DNA from: PALSA-610 sp038239145
Lineage (GTDB): Bacteria; Actinomycetota; Acidimicrobiia; IMCC26256; PALSA-610
Direction: 5' to 3'
Assembly: GCA_038239145.1 (NCBI GenBank)
Contig: JBBSFB010000004.1
Coordinates: 70,388 to 134,387, forward strand
Length of the DNA stretch: 64,000 bases
The notes beneath the pieces were generated by a model. That model saw only the letters and a program-made list of their open reading frames with translations. It was not told the DNA's origin and searched no databases. Below, in pieces: positions 25,382 to 34,048 of the stretch (position 1 is the first letter of the stretch; every line of letters starts with the position of its first letter). The position numbers and the translations under genes were made by a program.

Positions 25382-26554
25382 GTGCAGAGACCGGTGTGCA
25401 TCGTCGGAGTCGGCCTCTCGGACGGGCCCGTCACCGCCGATATGAGCGCGGTGATGCTCGAGGCGCAGTCGTTCCGGCGGGCCCTCGACGACGCCGGCTT
25501 GGAGAAGGGCGACATCGACGGCCTCGCCAGCGCCGGGTACGGCGGGATGCACGAAGTCGCGCTGGCGGAGTACCTCGGGCTGACCCCGACGTGGCTCGAG
25601 TCGTCAAGCGTGGGCGGGTCGAGCTTCGAGTTCCACGCGATGCACGCGTACCGGGCGATCCAGAACGGTGACGCGGCGACGATCGCGATCGTTTACGGCA
25701 ACAACCAACTCTCGGCGTCCGGACGCACGCTCGGGACCGGCGGTGGTGGTGGCGGCCGGGGCGGCATGGCGTTGCCGTTGCCGATGGCGTACGAGTTCCC
25801 GACCGGGCTCACGTTGGTCGGCGCGTACGCGATGGCCGCGCAACGGCACATGCACGAGTTCGGCACGACCGCCGAACAGCTGGCGTCGATCGCGGTGCAG
25901 ACCCGTGAGCACGCCGGGCGCAATCCGCACGCGATGTACCGCGATCCGATCACCGTCGACGACGTGATCGCCTCGCGCTCGGTCGCGGCCCCGTTGCACA
26001 AGCTCGACTGTTGCGTGATCTCCGACGGCGGTTGCTGCGTGATCTTGACGACCGAGGAACGGGCGCGAGATCTGTCGCACCGTCCGGTGTTCGTCCGGGG
26101 CGCGGCCGGCGGCACCACCCACCATTCGATCGCGGCGATGGCCGACATGACCCGGACCGCCGCCGCCATGAGCGGGCCGAAGGCGTTCGCCGACGCCGGC
26201 ATCACGCCTGCCGACGTCGACATGGTCGCCCTGTACGACTCGTTCACCTACACGGTGCTCGTCGTGCTCGAAGACCTCGGCTTCGCCCCGAAAGGCGAGG
26301 GCGGCGCGTTCGTGACCGACAACGGCGGCAACCTGCGGCTCGGTGGTGCGCTGCCCACGAACACCGACGGCGGCGGCCTCTCGGCGACCCATCCCGGCAT
26401 GCGGGGCCTGTTCCTGCTGTGCGAAGCCACGCGCCAACTCCGGGGCGAGGCGGGCGACAGTCAGGTCGCGGGAGCCGAGATCGCGGTCGCGCACGGAAGT
26501 GGCGGCTGGCTCTCGACTCAGGGGACCGTGGTGCTCGGTACGGAGGCGAACTGA
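25382..26554 (+). CDS. Thiolase-superfamily protein without nucleophilic Cys (Ltp2-like)
   Basis: 390-residue thiolase-fold protein of the SCP2/lipid-transfer type. Where thiolases have the acylated cysteine it reads SSVGGSSFEF, so it cannot do standard thiolysis. Conserved instead are GGGGGGRGG, DSFTYTVL with a tyrosine, and the C-terminal GGALPTNTDGGG...HPGMRG. This is the signature of Ltp2-like retro-aldolases that, with a DUF35 partner, cleave hydroxyacyl-CoA side chains in steroid degradation. The DUF35 gene follows with a 1-bp overlap. GTG start. Aldolase activity is inferred from family and pairing. Confidence 0.87.
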   Translation: MQRPVCIVGVGLSDGPVTADMSAVMLEAQSFRRALDDAGLEKGDIDGLASAGYGGMHEVALAEYLGLTPTWLESSSVGGSSFEFHAMHAYRAIQNGDAATIAIVYGNNQLSASGRTLGTGGGGGGRGGMALPLPMAYEFPTGLTLVGAYAMAAQRHMHEFGTTAEQLASIAVQTREHAGRNPHAMYRDPITVDDVIASRSVAAPLHKLDCCVISDGGCCVILTTEERARDLSHRPVFVRGAAGGTTHHSIAAMADMTRTAAAMSGPKAFADAGITPADVDMVALYDSFTYTVLVVLEDLGFAPKGEGGAFVTDNGGNLRLGGALPTNTDGGGLSATHPGMRGLFLLCEATRQLRGEAGDSQVAGAEIAVAHGSGGWLSTQGTVVLGTEAN

Positions 26555-26988
26555 TGGCACTCACCTGGGAGCCGAAGGATTGGACCGACGTCCCGAAATG
26601 GTTGACGCCGCGACCGACCGCCGAGGACCGCGAGTTCTGGGTCGGCGCGGGCCGCGGTGAGCTTCGTATCCAGCGATGCAACAACTGCGGTCGGTACCAG
26701 CACTACGCCCGCTCCCTGTGCAGCCATTGCGGCAAGCAGGGGGTCGAGTGGGTCACCGCGAGCGGGAACGGGACGATCTACTCGTACACCGTCATCGGCC
26801 AGAACGGTGTGCCGCCGTTCAACGAGCGCCTCCCGTTCGTGGTCGCGACCGTCGACCTCGACGAGGACGGCGCCCGCGTCATCGCGGCGATGCCCACTCT
26901 CGATCCGGCCGAGGTCCACATCGGTATGCGCGTGCATGCCACGTTCCGCGCCGCCGGCGACGAGTTCGGCTTCGTCGACTTCGCTTAG
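26554..26988 (+). CDS. Zn-ribbon OB-fold DUF35 protein
   Basis: 144 residues. An N-terminal helix (~22-38) leads into a rubredoxin-like zinc ribbon (CNNC at ~48-51, CSHC at ~62-65) and an OB fold (~75-140, GTIYSYTVIGQ, PFVVATVDLDEDGARVIA). DUF35 proteins bind thiolase-like partners and acyl-CoA; here the partner is certainly the preceding gene (TGATG overlap). ATG at 26554 is fixed by that overlap. Its stop overlaps that of a convergent TetR gene by two bases. Confidence 0.93.
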   Translation: MALTWEPKDWTDVPKWLTPRPTAEDREFWVGAGRGELRIQRCNNCGRYQHYARSLCSHCGKQGVEWVTASGNGTIYSYTVIGQNGVPPFNERLPFVVATVDLDEDGARVIAAMPTLDPAEVHIGMRVHATFRAAGDEFGFVDFA

Positions 26989-27593
26989 TGGTTGCCGTTG
27001 TTGGTCGCGTTGGCGGCGCTGCCGGGACTGACGATCGACACCACCAGTTTCGCGAGCACGCCCTCGACCTGCTCCGAGGTGCGGGGCGCACGGCGTAGGC
27101 GTTCGTACGTGGCGTACGACGTCAGCGCGCCGAGCGCGTCGGTGGCTTCGTCGACGGTCCAGTGCGACCGCATCTGACCGGCGGCGGCGAGCGCCTCGAC
27201 CAGGCGCCGTAGCTGCTTTTCGTCGATGCCTTCCCCGGCCTGATCGCCGCCGGTGAGGGCGGTGAGCGTGCGCAGCCCGTTCATGCGTTCTTCGTGCTCC
27301 GACCAATGCCTGCACACCGCACCCAGTACGTCGCGGAGGGCGACGAGAGGATCGGCCGTTGCCGTGCGGGTTTCGTCCATCGTGACCGTTCGAGCGATCG
27401 ACGAGGCCAGTTCGTCCAGAACCGCCCGTTTCGACCGGAAATGCTCGTAGACGGTGGCCCGGGCCACGCCGGCCTCCTTGGCCAGCACGTCCATGCTGAA
27501 GCCGCTCGCGCCCCGGTCACGGGTGAGGCGCCCGGCGGCATCGACGATGCGGGTACGGGTCGCCCGCACGAGTTCTCTACGGGTGGGGCTCAT
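26985..27593 (-). CDS. TetR/AcrR family transcriptional regulator
   Basis: 202-residue TetR-type repressor. The N-terminal helix-turn-helix is clear (TRIVDAAGRLTRDRGASGFSMDVLAKEAGVARATVYEHFRSK, residues ~12-54, quoted here only by its ends TRIV and FRSK in function); the ligand domain is variable. The ATG at 27593 has GGGAG seven bases upstream; the open frame reaches nine codons further. It is convergent with the amidohydrolase/thiolase/DUF35 operon and may control it, but no operator was recognised next to either start. Confidence 0.93.
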   Translation of the reverse strand: MSPTRRELVRATRTRIVDAAGRLTRDRGASGFSMDVLAKEAGVARATVYEHFRSKRAVLDELASSIARTVTMDETRTATADPLVALRDVLGAVCRHWSEHEERMNGLRTLTALTGGDQAGEGIDEKQLRRLVEALAAAGQMRSHWTVDEATDALGALTSYATYERLRRAPRTSEQVEGVLAKLVVSIVSPGSAANATNNGNH

Positions 27594-27629
27594 TGGGTCA
27601 CTCCCGGTCGGGAACTGCATTCCAGCAGG

Positions 27630-29204
27630 TCAGACGTCTGCGGGCACCCGAGATCCACCCACGACGAGCTCAAGCTCCCGGGTGAATACCTTCTCGAACA
27701 GTTCGCGTCGTCTACGGGCACCCCAGAGCTCCAGCTCGGCGTCATCGGCTGCGGAAAGTCGCAGTACGACAAGGTCCTTACCCACAAACGCGTCGAGATC
27801 CTCAACTCCGCCCCGACGACCACGATCCAAGCCGTCTGCGACCCGCAAGAGAGCGGCAAGTTTGCGCAACCGGACGCGGTCCTCGGGGCCGAGCGCGGCG
27901 AACCGAGCCTCCGAGGACTTGGGGTCACCCCGGCGATGGTGACGCACGAGCGCGGCGAGGAACGCGACCTCGGACGGTTCGAACCCGCGCAGCTCGCCGT
28001 TCTCGACGAGGTATGCCGCGTGACGGTGGTGACCCTTGCGGGAGACGTGTTGGCCGACGTCGTGCAGGAGCGCGGCGAACTCGAGCATCTCCCGGTCACG
28101 CTCGCCGAGATCGTGCAGCGCGGTCGTCTGGTCGAACAACTCCAACGCGAGGCGGGCGACGTGATGGGTGTGGGTGGCGTCGGAGTTGCAGCGGCGGGCG
28201 AGGCTCGCGACGGATGCCCGCCGGATCGCGCGCGGGTCGTCGGACCAGTCGCTCGGGTCGTGGCTCCGGACGGCGTCGAGGACGATGCCTTCGCGCAGCG
28301 CCCAGTCGCTGGCCATCAGGCCGTCGGGCAGCCCGTCGACAGCGAAGAGCTCCAGTGCGGTCACGAGGAGCGTCGACCCCGCGGGGAGAAGCTCGGCGCG
28401 CCGTTGTTCCTCGAGCCCGGCCAGGCGCCTGCGCTCCGACGTCTTCGCTTCCATGATGCGGACGTGCAGGGCTTCGATGTCGGGGCGCTCGGCGCGCAGC
28501 GCATTCGTGCTGGCCGGGAGCGTCTTTTCGCCGGTGCGGAGGGCGACGGCCATGCGCACGAGGTCGTTCAGCGTCCCGCTCGTCCCGACCGCGAGCCGGG
28601 GTCGGCGCGAGTGCACCGCCGCGACCAGGGGTTCGAGACCGGCGCGTACGCGTTGATCGAGGCGCTCGCGGTCGGCTTTCGACGGCGGATCGTCGCGCAC
28701 ACACTCTGCGGTGAGCCGGCCGACACCGAGCGGCACGCTCACTGCCCAGCGCAGACCGGTCGCGTCGCCGATCATGATCTCGACGCTTCCGCCGCCGACG
28801 TCGATGCACAGCGCCGGTGCCGGTTCGAGGACGACGCTGGCGCGCACGGCCGCGAACACGAGGCGCGCCTCCTCGTTCCCGTTGATGACCTCGACCTCGA
28901 CGCCGGTCTCCGCTTCGATGCGGTCGATCAGCTCGGGTCCGTTCGCCGCGGTCCGGATCGCGCTCGTCGCCTTGGCGATCACCTCGCTCGCGCCCAGCGC
29001 GTCGGCGAGTTGGCGCAGCCGCCGGATCGCGGCGATCGCCCGGTCCGCGATCGGCCCCGGGATCGTGCCGTGCCGGGCCACCGCGTCACCCAGGCGCAGC
29101 ATCTCCTTCTCCCGGGCGACGGCCGTGAACGTGCCGTCGAGATGCACATCGGCGACGAGAAGATGGAACGAGTTCGACCCGAGGTCGAGCGCGGCGATGC
29201 GCAT
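27630..29204 (-). CDS. Ppx/GppA phosphatase family with C-terminal HD domain
   Basis: 524-residue exopolyphosphatase/pppGpp-phosphatase family protein. The actin-like ATPase core starts MRIAALDLGSNSFHLLVADV and includes GGSVEIMIGD (phosphate 2 loop) and LGVGRLT; the last ~200 residues hold an HD-type helical domain (HTHHVARLALELFD, LLHDVGQHVS, VRHHRRGDPK). That two-part architecture is typical of Ppx1/Ppx2-like proteins, which hydrolyse polyphosphate or guanosine pentaphosphate in the stringent response. The ATG at 29204 was chosen because the fold begins there; upstream frame is non-coding. Divergent from aldehyde dehydrogenase. Confidence 0.94.
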   Translation of the reverse strand: MRIAALDLGSNSFHLLVADVHLDGTFTAVAREKEMLRLGDAVARHGTIPGPIADRAIAAIRRLRQLADALGASEVIAKATSAIRTAANGPELIDRIEAETGVEVEVINGNEEARLVFAAVRASVVLEPAPALCIDVGGGSVEIMIGDATGLRWAVSVPLGVGRLTAECVRDDPPSKADRERLDQRVRAGLEPLVAAVHSRRPRLAVGTSGTLNDLVRMAVALRTGEKTLPASTNALRAERPDIEALHVRIMEAKTSERRRLAGLEEQRRAELLPAGSTLLVTALELFAVDGLPDGLMASDWALREGIVLDAVRSHDPSDWSDDPRAIRRASVASLARRCNSDATHTHHVARLALELFDQTTALHDLGERDREMLEFAALLHDVGQHVSRKGHHRHAAYLVENGELRGFEPSEVAFLAALVRHHRRGDPKSSEARFAALGPEDRVRLRKLAALLRVADGLDRGRRGGVEDLDAFVGKDLVVLRLSAADDAELELWGARRRRELFEKVFTRELELVVGGSRVPADV

Positions 29205-29265
29205 CGGGCACGACGCTACCCACACGCCTACTCTGGTCGAACCATCGTGTGGAGGGAACGGGAAC

Positions 29266-30756
29266 ATGAGCGCTGCCGAAGGAACTGCTGCGGACCTGGG
29301 TTTCGAGTCTCGGATGCTGATCGACGGGAAGCTGGTCGAGGCCGAGGGCGGCCGTACGTACGACAACCTGAACCCCGCGACCGAGACGGTCATCGGCCCG
29401 GTCGCCGACGCGACCGCGGCCGACATGGAACGCGCCATCGCCGCAGCCCGGCGCGCGTTCGACGAGACCACCTGGTCGACCGACCGGACGTTCCGCAAAG
29501 CGTGCCTCCAGCAGCTGAAAGAAGCGCTCGACAAGCACAAGGAAGAGCTGCGGCCCCAGCTCGTCGCCGAGGTCGGGACGCCGGTCGGGCTCACGTTCGC
29601 GATCCAGCAGGACACGTGTATCGAGGACATGCAGTGGGACATCGACCAGATCGACGACTACGAGTGGGAATCCGAGCTCGGTAACCACGAGTTCTTCGGG
29701 CTGAACTCGAATCGGATTGTGGTGCGCGAGCCCATCGGCGTGGTCGGCGCGATCACGCCGTGGAACTTCCCGTTCATGCTGAACCTCTCCAAGATCACGC
29801 CCGCGCTCGCCGCGGGTTGCACTGTCATCCTCAAGCCCGCGCCCGACACGCCGTACGCGGCGACGTGGATCGGCAAGATCGTCGCCGAGGAGACCGACAT
29901 CCCCGCCGGCGTGTTCAACGTCGTCACGTCCGCCGATCCTGCGATCGTCGGTGACGTGCTCACCGGTTCGCCCGACGTCGACATGATCTCGTTCACCGGC
30001 TCCACCGCGGTCGGCAAGCACATTGCGGCTCGGGGCGCCGAGACCTTGAAGCGCGTGTTCCTCGAGCTGGGGGGCAAGTCGGCGAACATCATCCTCGACG
30101 ACGCCAACTTCGAAGAGGTCCTGCCCGGCGCGGGCATGGTCTGCCTGCACTCGGGTCAGGGCTGCGCGATCACGACGCGTCTCCTGCTCCCCCGCTCGCG
30201 CTACGACGAGGGCGTCGCGTTGGTGAAGGCCGCGTTCGAGAGCTTCCCCTACGGCGACCCGACCGACTTCAACAACATGGCCGGCCCGCTGATCAACGCC
30301 CGTCAGCGGGATCGCGTGCTCGGGCTCATCGAGACGGGCAAAGCCGAGGGTTCGAAGTGCATCGTCGGCGGCGGCGCCGCGACGCAGTTCGACAAGGGCT
30401 ACTTCGTGCAGCCGACGTTGTTCATCGACGTCGACCCCGACTCCACCCTGGCCCAGCAGGAGATCTTCGGGCCGGTGCTCGTCGTGATCCCGTATGACGA
30501 TGACGACGACGCGGTGCGCATCGCCAACAACTCGCGCTACGGCCTTTCGGGTTCGGTCAGCTCCGGGTCACTCGACCGGGCGCTCGGCGTCGCGCGCCGG
30601 ATCCGTACCGGCACGATCTCCGTCAACGGTGGCCAGTGGTTCGGTCCCGACTCGCCGTTCGGCGGATACAAGGAGAGTGGCCAGGGTCGCGAGCACGGCG
30701 TGGCCGGCTTCGAGGAATACCTCGAGACCAAGACCATCGGCGTCCCGGCCAAGTAG
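29266..30756 (+). CDS. Aldehyde dehydrogenase family protein
   Basis: 496-residue NAD(P)-dependent aldehyde dehydrogenase. All key residues are present: Asn167 (TPWNF), Lys190 (VILKPAP), Glu267 (LELGGKS) and the nucleophile Cys300 (SGQGCAIT), with the cofactor loop FTGSTAVG (~243-250). Length and spacing match the classical ALDH family; the aldehyde is unknown. GGAGGG lies ~9 bases before the ATG. Divergent from ppx/gppA and 23 bp convergent to an SDR. Confidence 0.96.
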   Translation: MSAAEGTAADLGFESRMLIDGKLVEAEGGRTYDNLNPATETVIGPVADATAADMERAIAAARRAFDETTWSTDRTFRKACLQQLKEALDKHKEELRPQLVAEVGTPVGLTFAIQQDTCIEDMQWDIDQIDDYEWESELGNHEFFGLNSNRIVVREPIGVVGAITPWNFPFMLNLSKITPALAAGCTVILKPAPDTPYAATWIGKIVAEETDIPAGVFNVVTSADPAIVGDVLTGSPDVDMISFTGSTAVGKHIAARGAETLKRVFLELGGKSANIILDDANFEEVLPGAGMVCLHSGQGCAITTRLLLPRSRYDEGVALVKAAFESFPYGDPTDFNNMAGPLINARQRDRVLGLIETGKAEGSKCIVGGGAATQFDKGYFVQPTLFIDVDPDSTLAQQEIFGPVLVVIPYDDDDDAVRIANNSRYGLSGSVSSGSLDRALGVARRIRTGTISVNGGQWFGPDSPFGGYKESGQGREHGVAGFEEYLETKTIGVPAK

Positions 30757-30779
30757 CGGCCGGTCCCGGCTCGGGCGCG

Positions 30780-31565
30780 TTACTGCCGGGAGCGCGCGAA
30801 CGCGATGGTGCCCTCGAGGAAGCCGCCGACGTCGGCGGCCTTGCTCACGTAGACGCCGTTGAACCAGTCGGGGACCGACACTTCGAGCTGGTCCCGTTCG
30901 ATCATGGTGAGGACGGGCTCGACGATCGCGTCGACGGGCAGCATCTCGACGCCCGTGGTGCCGAGCGGGTCGTTGTCGGGCAGGTGGAACAGCTCGGTGT
31001 CGATCACGCCGGGGTAGAGCACGTGCACCTTCACCGCCGTGTCCCGCAGATCGACCTGCAGGCATTCGGCCCACGCGGAGATGGCGGCCTTGGTGGCGGA
31101 ATAGGCGGACTCGCCGGGAGGCGACAGGCGCGCCGCGACCGACGAGACGTACATCAACCGGCCGCTCCTCGCGATGATCTCGTCGAGCAACGCGAACGTG
31201 AGGCGCACCGGGGAGAAGTAGTTGATCCGCATCGTCGACTCGACGATCTCGGGGGAGAGCTCGAACACGGGTTTGCGCTTCGGGATGCCGGCGTTGTTCA
31301 CCAGCACGTCGACGCCGCCGAGCTCTTCCGAGGCCCGGCGGGCGAAGCTCTCCAGCCCGTCGAGGTCGGCGAGGTCGACACTCCACGCTCGAGACTCGGG
31401 GGCGTGCACACGGCAGCGCTCCAAGACCTCGTGCAGCTGGTCGGTGCGGCGCGCACAGATCCCTACCGTCGCGCCCCGCTTCGCGAATCCCTCGGCCAGC
31501 GCCGCGCCGATGCCCGCCGACCCGCCGGTAACCAAGACATGCTTCCCAGTCAGGTTGTACGTCAT
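30780..31565 (-). CDS. SDR family NAD(P)-dependent oxidoreductase
   Basis: 261-residue short-chain dehydrogenase: GGSAGIG (~14-20), a basic ICARR end of strand 2 that favours NADP(H), NNAG (~92), Ser in YVSSVAA and Tyr-Lys in YSATKAA (~157). The C-terminal region lacks the usual VDGG ending and instead has GVYVSKAADVGGFLEG, like DHRS7/retinol-dehydrogenase-type SDRs. Start ATG at 31565 is 38 bp from the divergent SDR start. Substrate unknown. Confidence 0.92.
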   Translation of the reverse strand: MTYNLTGKHVLVTGGSAGIGAALAEGFAKRGATVGICARRTDQLHEVLERCRVHAPESRAWSVDLADLDGLESFARRASEELGGVDVLVNNAGIPKRKPVFELSPEIVESTMRINYFSPVRLTFALLDEIIARSGRLMYVSSVAARLSPPGESAYSATKAAISAWAECLQVDLRDTAVKVHVLYPGVIDTELFHLPDNDPLGTTGVEMLPVDAIVEPVLTMIERDQLEVSVPDWFNGVYVSKAADVGGFLEGTIAFARSRQ

Positions 31566-31602
31566 GCGGGTCGACCGTAGTCGCCGGTAGCCTCCGTCGG
31601 CC

Positions 31603-32394
31603 ATGTCTCTCACACCGTCCCGCGCGCTCTTGACCGACCGCCTCGTACTGGTCACGGGCGCGGCCCAGGGCATCGGCGCGGCCGTGGCGGGCGCGTGCGC
31701 GCGCTTCGGCGCCGACGTCGCGATCTGCGACCGCGACGAAGAGGGTTTGGCGCGTACGGCGGCCGACGTGGAGTCGGTCGGCCGCCGGGCTACGAGTGCC
31801 GTGCTCGACGTGCGCGACGGCGACGCGGTACGGGCGTGGGTAGTGACGTTCGAGCGGATCGACGTGGTCGTGAACAACGCCGGCGGCGGCTTCCGGGCCG
31901 CGTTCATCGACGTGAACGACAAGGGTCAAGACTCCCTCGTCGCGGAGAACTTCACCGCCGTCACCAACTTCATCCGGGCCGCAGTACCGCTCATGCCGGT
32001 TGACGGGCACGCGTCGATCATCAACGTCACCTCGATCGAGGGCCACCGCGCCGGGCCCGGTTTCGCGATCTACAGCGCGATGAAAGCGGCCCAGGTGAGC
32101 CTCACCAAGTCGCTCGCGCTCGAGCTGGGCGAGCGCCGCATCCGCGTGAACTGCATCGCGCCCGACGTCATCCCGACGCCGGGCATCGGCGGCGAGCTCC
32201 CGGTGAAGACGCCGCTGCCCGTCGCCGGGCACGTCGACGACGTCGCAGGCGCGGTCATCTATCTCGCGTCGGATCTCGGCCGGTTCGTCACCGGCACGAC
32301 GATCCACGTCGACGGTGGGAATCTCGCGGCGGGCGGCTGGGGCCGCAGCGCCGACGGAAGCTGGACAACTGCAGGGGAAGAGGTGGGCTCGTGA
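31603..32394 (+). CDS. SDR family oxidoreductase
   Basis: 263-residue SDR with GAAQGIG (~19-25), Asp-ending strand 2 (AICDRDE; NAD preference), NNAG (~88) and YSAMKAA (Tyr ~153). The catalytic serine is at NVTSIEG. Ends with TTIHVDGGNLAAGGW plus a short glycine-rich tail. It is coupled to the next gene by a GTGA overlap, forming an SDR-LLM oxidoreductase operon, so it may pass a carbonyl compound to or from an F420-dependent enzyme. Confidence 0.93.
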   Translation: MSLTPSRALLTDRLVLVTGAAQGIGAAVAGACARFGADVAICDRDEEGLARTAADVESVGRRATSAVLDVRDGDAVRAWVVTFERIDVVVNNAGGGFRAAFIDVNDKGQDSLVAENFTAVTNFIRAAVPLMPVDGHASIINVTSIEGHRAGPGFAIYSAMKAAQVSLTKSLALELGERRIRVNCIAPDVIPTPGIGGELPVKTPLPVAGHVDDVAGAVIYLASDLGRFVTGTTIHVDGGNLAAGGWGRSADGSWTTAGEEVGS

Positions 32395-33251
32395 AGTTCG
32401 GTATTGCCCTGGGCGCGCTCAATCCCCATTTTCATCTCGATGCGACGATGGCGGCGGAAGAGCTCGGCTACGAATCGGTATGGCTCCCGGAGCACCTGAT
32501 CTTCACGCGCGCGATGTCGCGTTCGCCGCATCCGGGTCAGGAGCACCCGCCGGTGCCGCCGGACGCGCCCATCTACGACGCGTTCGCGTATCTCGGTTTC
32601 CTCGCGGGCCGGACCGAGCGCGTGCGGCTCGGCACCCACGTGTTCAACGTCGGGTTACGGCACCCGTTCACGACCGCGCGCGGTGTGCAGACGGTCGACC
32701 TGTTCTCGGGCGGTCGCTTCGAGTTCGGGATCGGCGCGTCGTGGCTCGAAGAGGAGTGGATCGCGACCCAACTCGACTTCACAACCCGCGGCCGGCGCGT
32801 GGACGAGACGGTGGAGATCTACAAGCAGCTCTGCACCGAAGACACGATCTCCTTCCACGGTGAGTTCTTCGATTTCGACGAAGTCGTGTTCGAGCCGAAG
32901 CCGGTGCAGAAGCCGTGGCCGCCGATCCTGGTCGGCGGTGAGTCGAAGCCTGCGTTGCGGCGCGCGGCTCGCTTCTGCGACGGCTGGATCGGCATGGCGC
33001 ACACGTTCGAGTCGGCGACCGAGCAGATCATGACGCTGCGCACGATGCTGAAAGAGTACGGCCGCGAGGACGTGCCGTTCCAGATGGTGCTCGGCGGCCC
33101 GATCACGTGCGTCGACGACGTGCGCCGTTGGGAAGAGATCGGGGTCACCCGCATGATCGTCTCGCCGTGGAAACGTTCGCCGGAAGCACTCGAAGCGATG
33201 AAGCGCTTCGCGGACGCGTACGTCACCGAAGAGGCGCCGAACCCGGGTTGA
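32391..33251 (+). CDS. LLM class F420-dependent oxidoreductase
   Basis: 286-residue luciferase-like TIM-barrel enzyme, close to the TIGR03619 type. It starts KFGIALGALNPHFHLDATMAAEELGYESVWLPEH, of which the AEELGYESVWLPEH part is diagnostic; RVRLGTHV, GGRFEFGIGASWLEEEW and PPILVGGESKPALRRAARFCDGW complete the F420 site. It would transfer hydride between reduced F420 and an unknown carbonyl or enone. GTG start at 32391 overlaps the SDR stop by four bases. Confidence 0.95.
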   Translation: MKFGIALGALNPHFHLDATMAAEELGYESVWLPEHLIFTRAMSRSPHPGQEHPPVPPDAPIYDAFAYLGFLAGRTERVRLGTHVFNVGLRHPFTTARGVQTVDLFSGGRFEFGIGASWLEEEWIATQLDFTTRGRRVDETVEIYKQLCTEDTISFHGEFFDFDEVVFEPKPVQKPWPPILVGGESKPALRRAARFCDGWIGMAHTFESATEQIMTLRTMLKEYGREDVPFQMVLGGPITCVDDVRRWEEIGVTRMIVSPWKRSPEALEAMKRFADAYVTEEAPNPG

Positions 33252-33254
33252 TCT

Positions 33255-34019
33255 TCAGGCGTTGTCGATGTCGAGGAGCTCGGGCGCGGCCGCGAAGTCG
33301 CGGATCGAACCGACGTGGCGGAACGCAACCTCGACGATGCCGGGTTGCATGGAGTGGCAGACGCCGGTCATGACGACGGGAAGTTGACTCGCGACCGGGA
33401 CCCCGTCGAGGTCCATGCCCCGACCCATCCCGATGTCGCACGCCCGGCGCAGGGTGATCGCGCGCTCGGCTGCGTCCTCGGGCAGCGTCTCGTCGGCCCA
33501 GCGCATGAAGCCGCCCTTCCAGGGCGCGGCATCGAACGGTGGTTGCGCGTCGGCGATGCCTTCCCACGAGACGTGCCAGGCGAGCGACGGTTCGCCGTCG
33601 ACCCACGAACGGCAATACGACGCGCCGGTGTCGGGATCGCGAAGGGGAATCTCGAGGTCGTAGACGCGTTCTTCCCGCTCCCATGCCGCGTGGGTGATCG
33701 CGTGGCACGCGGCATCGAACTGGTGCGTGCAGTTCTGCTTTGGGTCGGTCCATTTGCCCGCGGCGGTGAAGCGGCGGGACAGAGGCATTCCGGCGAGCTC
33801 CCGGAGTGGAACGGCGGCTGCGGGGCACGTCGACCAGGGCCAGCGCTCCGAGCGGGCGTCCATCGCCACGACCCTCTCGCCGTCGTGGCGGAGGGTCACG
33901 ATGAAGTGGTGGAAGTCGTCCTGGAGGTCGGATTCCACGACGCCGGGCTCGAGCCTGACAATGCGGATCCGGCGTCGGTACGCGTCGGCGTCGAGATCGA
34001 AATCGGGCCGGGATGACAT
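33255..34019 (-). CDS. DUF2889 family protein
   Basis: 254-residue protein of the DUF2889 family. Typical blocks: RRRIRIVRLEPGVVESDLQDDFHHF, TCPAAAVPLRELAGMPL and the histidine/cysteine-containing CTHQFDAACHAI. The conserved Cys/His could bind metal, but no reaction is known for the family; in other genomes it appears beside aromatic and lipid catabolic genes. The start codon lies within a TGAC-N6-GTCA palindrome shared with the divergent amidohydrolase. Confidence 0.85.
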   Translation of the reverse strand: MSSRPDFDLDADAYRRRIRIVRLEPGVVESDLQDDFHHFIVTLRHDGERVVAMDARSERWPWSTCPAAAVPLRELAGMPLSRRFTAAGKWTDPKQNCTHQFDAACHAITHAAWEREERVYDLEIPLRDPDTGASYCRSWVDGEPSLAWHVSWEGIADAQPPFDAAPWKGGFMRWADETLPEDAAERAITLRRACDIGMGRGMDLDGVPVASQLPVVMTGVCHSMQPGIVEVAFRHVGSIRDFAAAPELLDIDNA

Positions 34020-34027
34020 GAGCGTCA
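34014..34027. promoter_or_regulatory. TGAC-N6-GTCA palindrome between divergent genes
   Basis: TGACATGAGCGTCA, covering the DUF2889 start codon (34017-34019) and 22 bases before the amidohydrolase ATG. It fits TGACRYNNRYGTCA, shared with the sites at 36150 and 49241. A regulator binding here could control both genes; inference only. Confidence 0.3.
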
Positions 34028-34048
34028 GGGTAGGGGAACAATGCGGGC

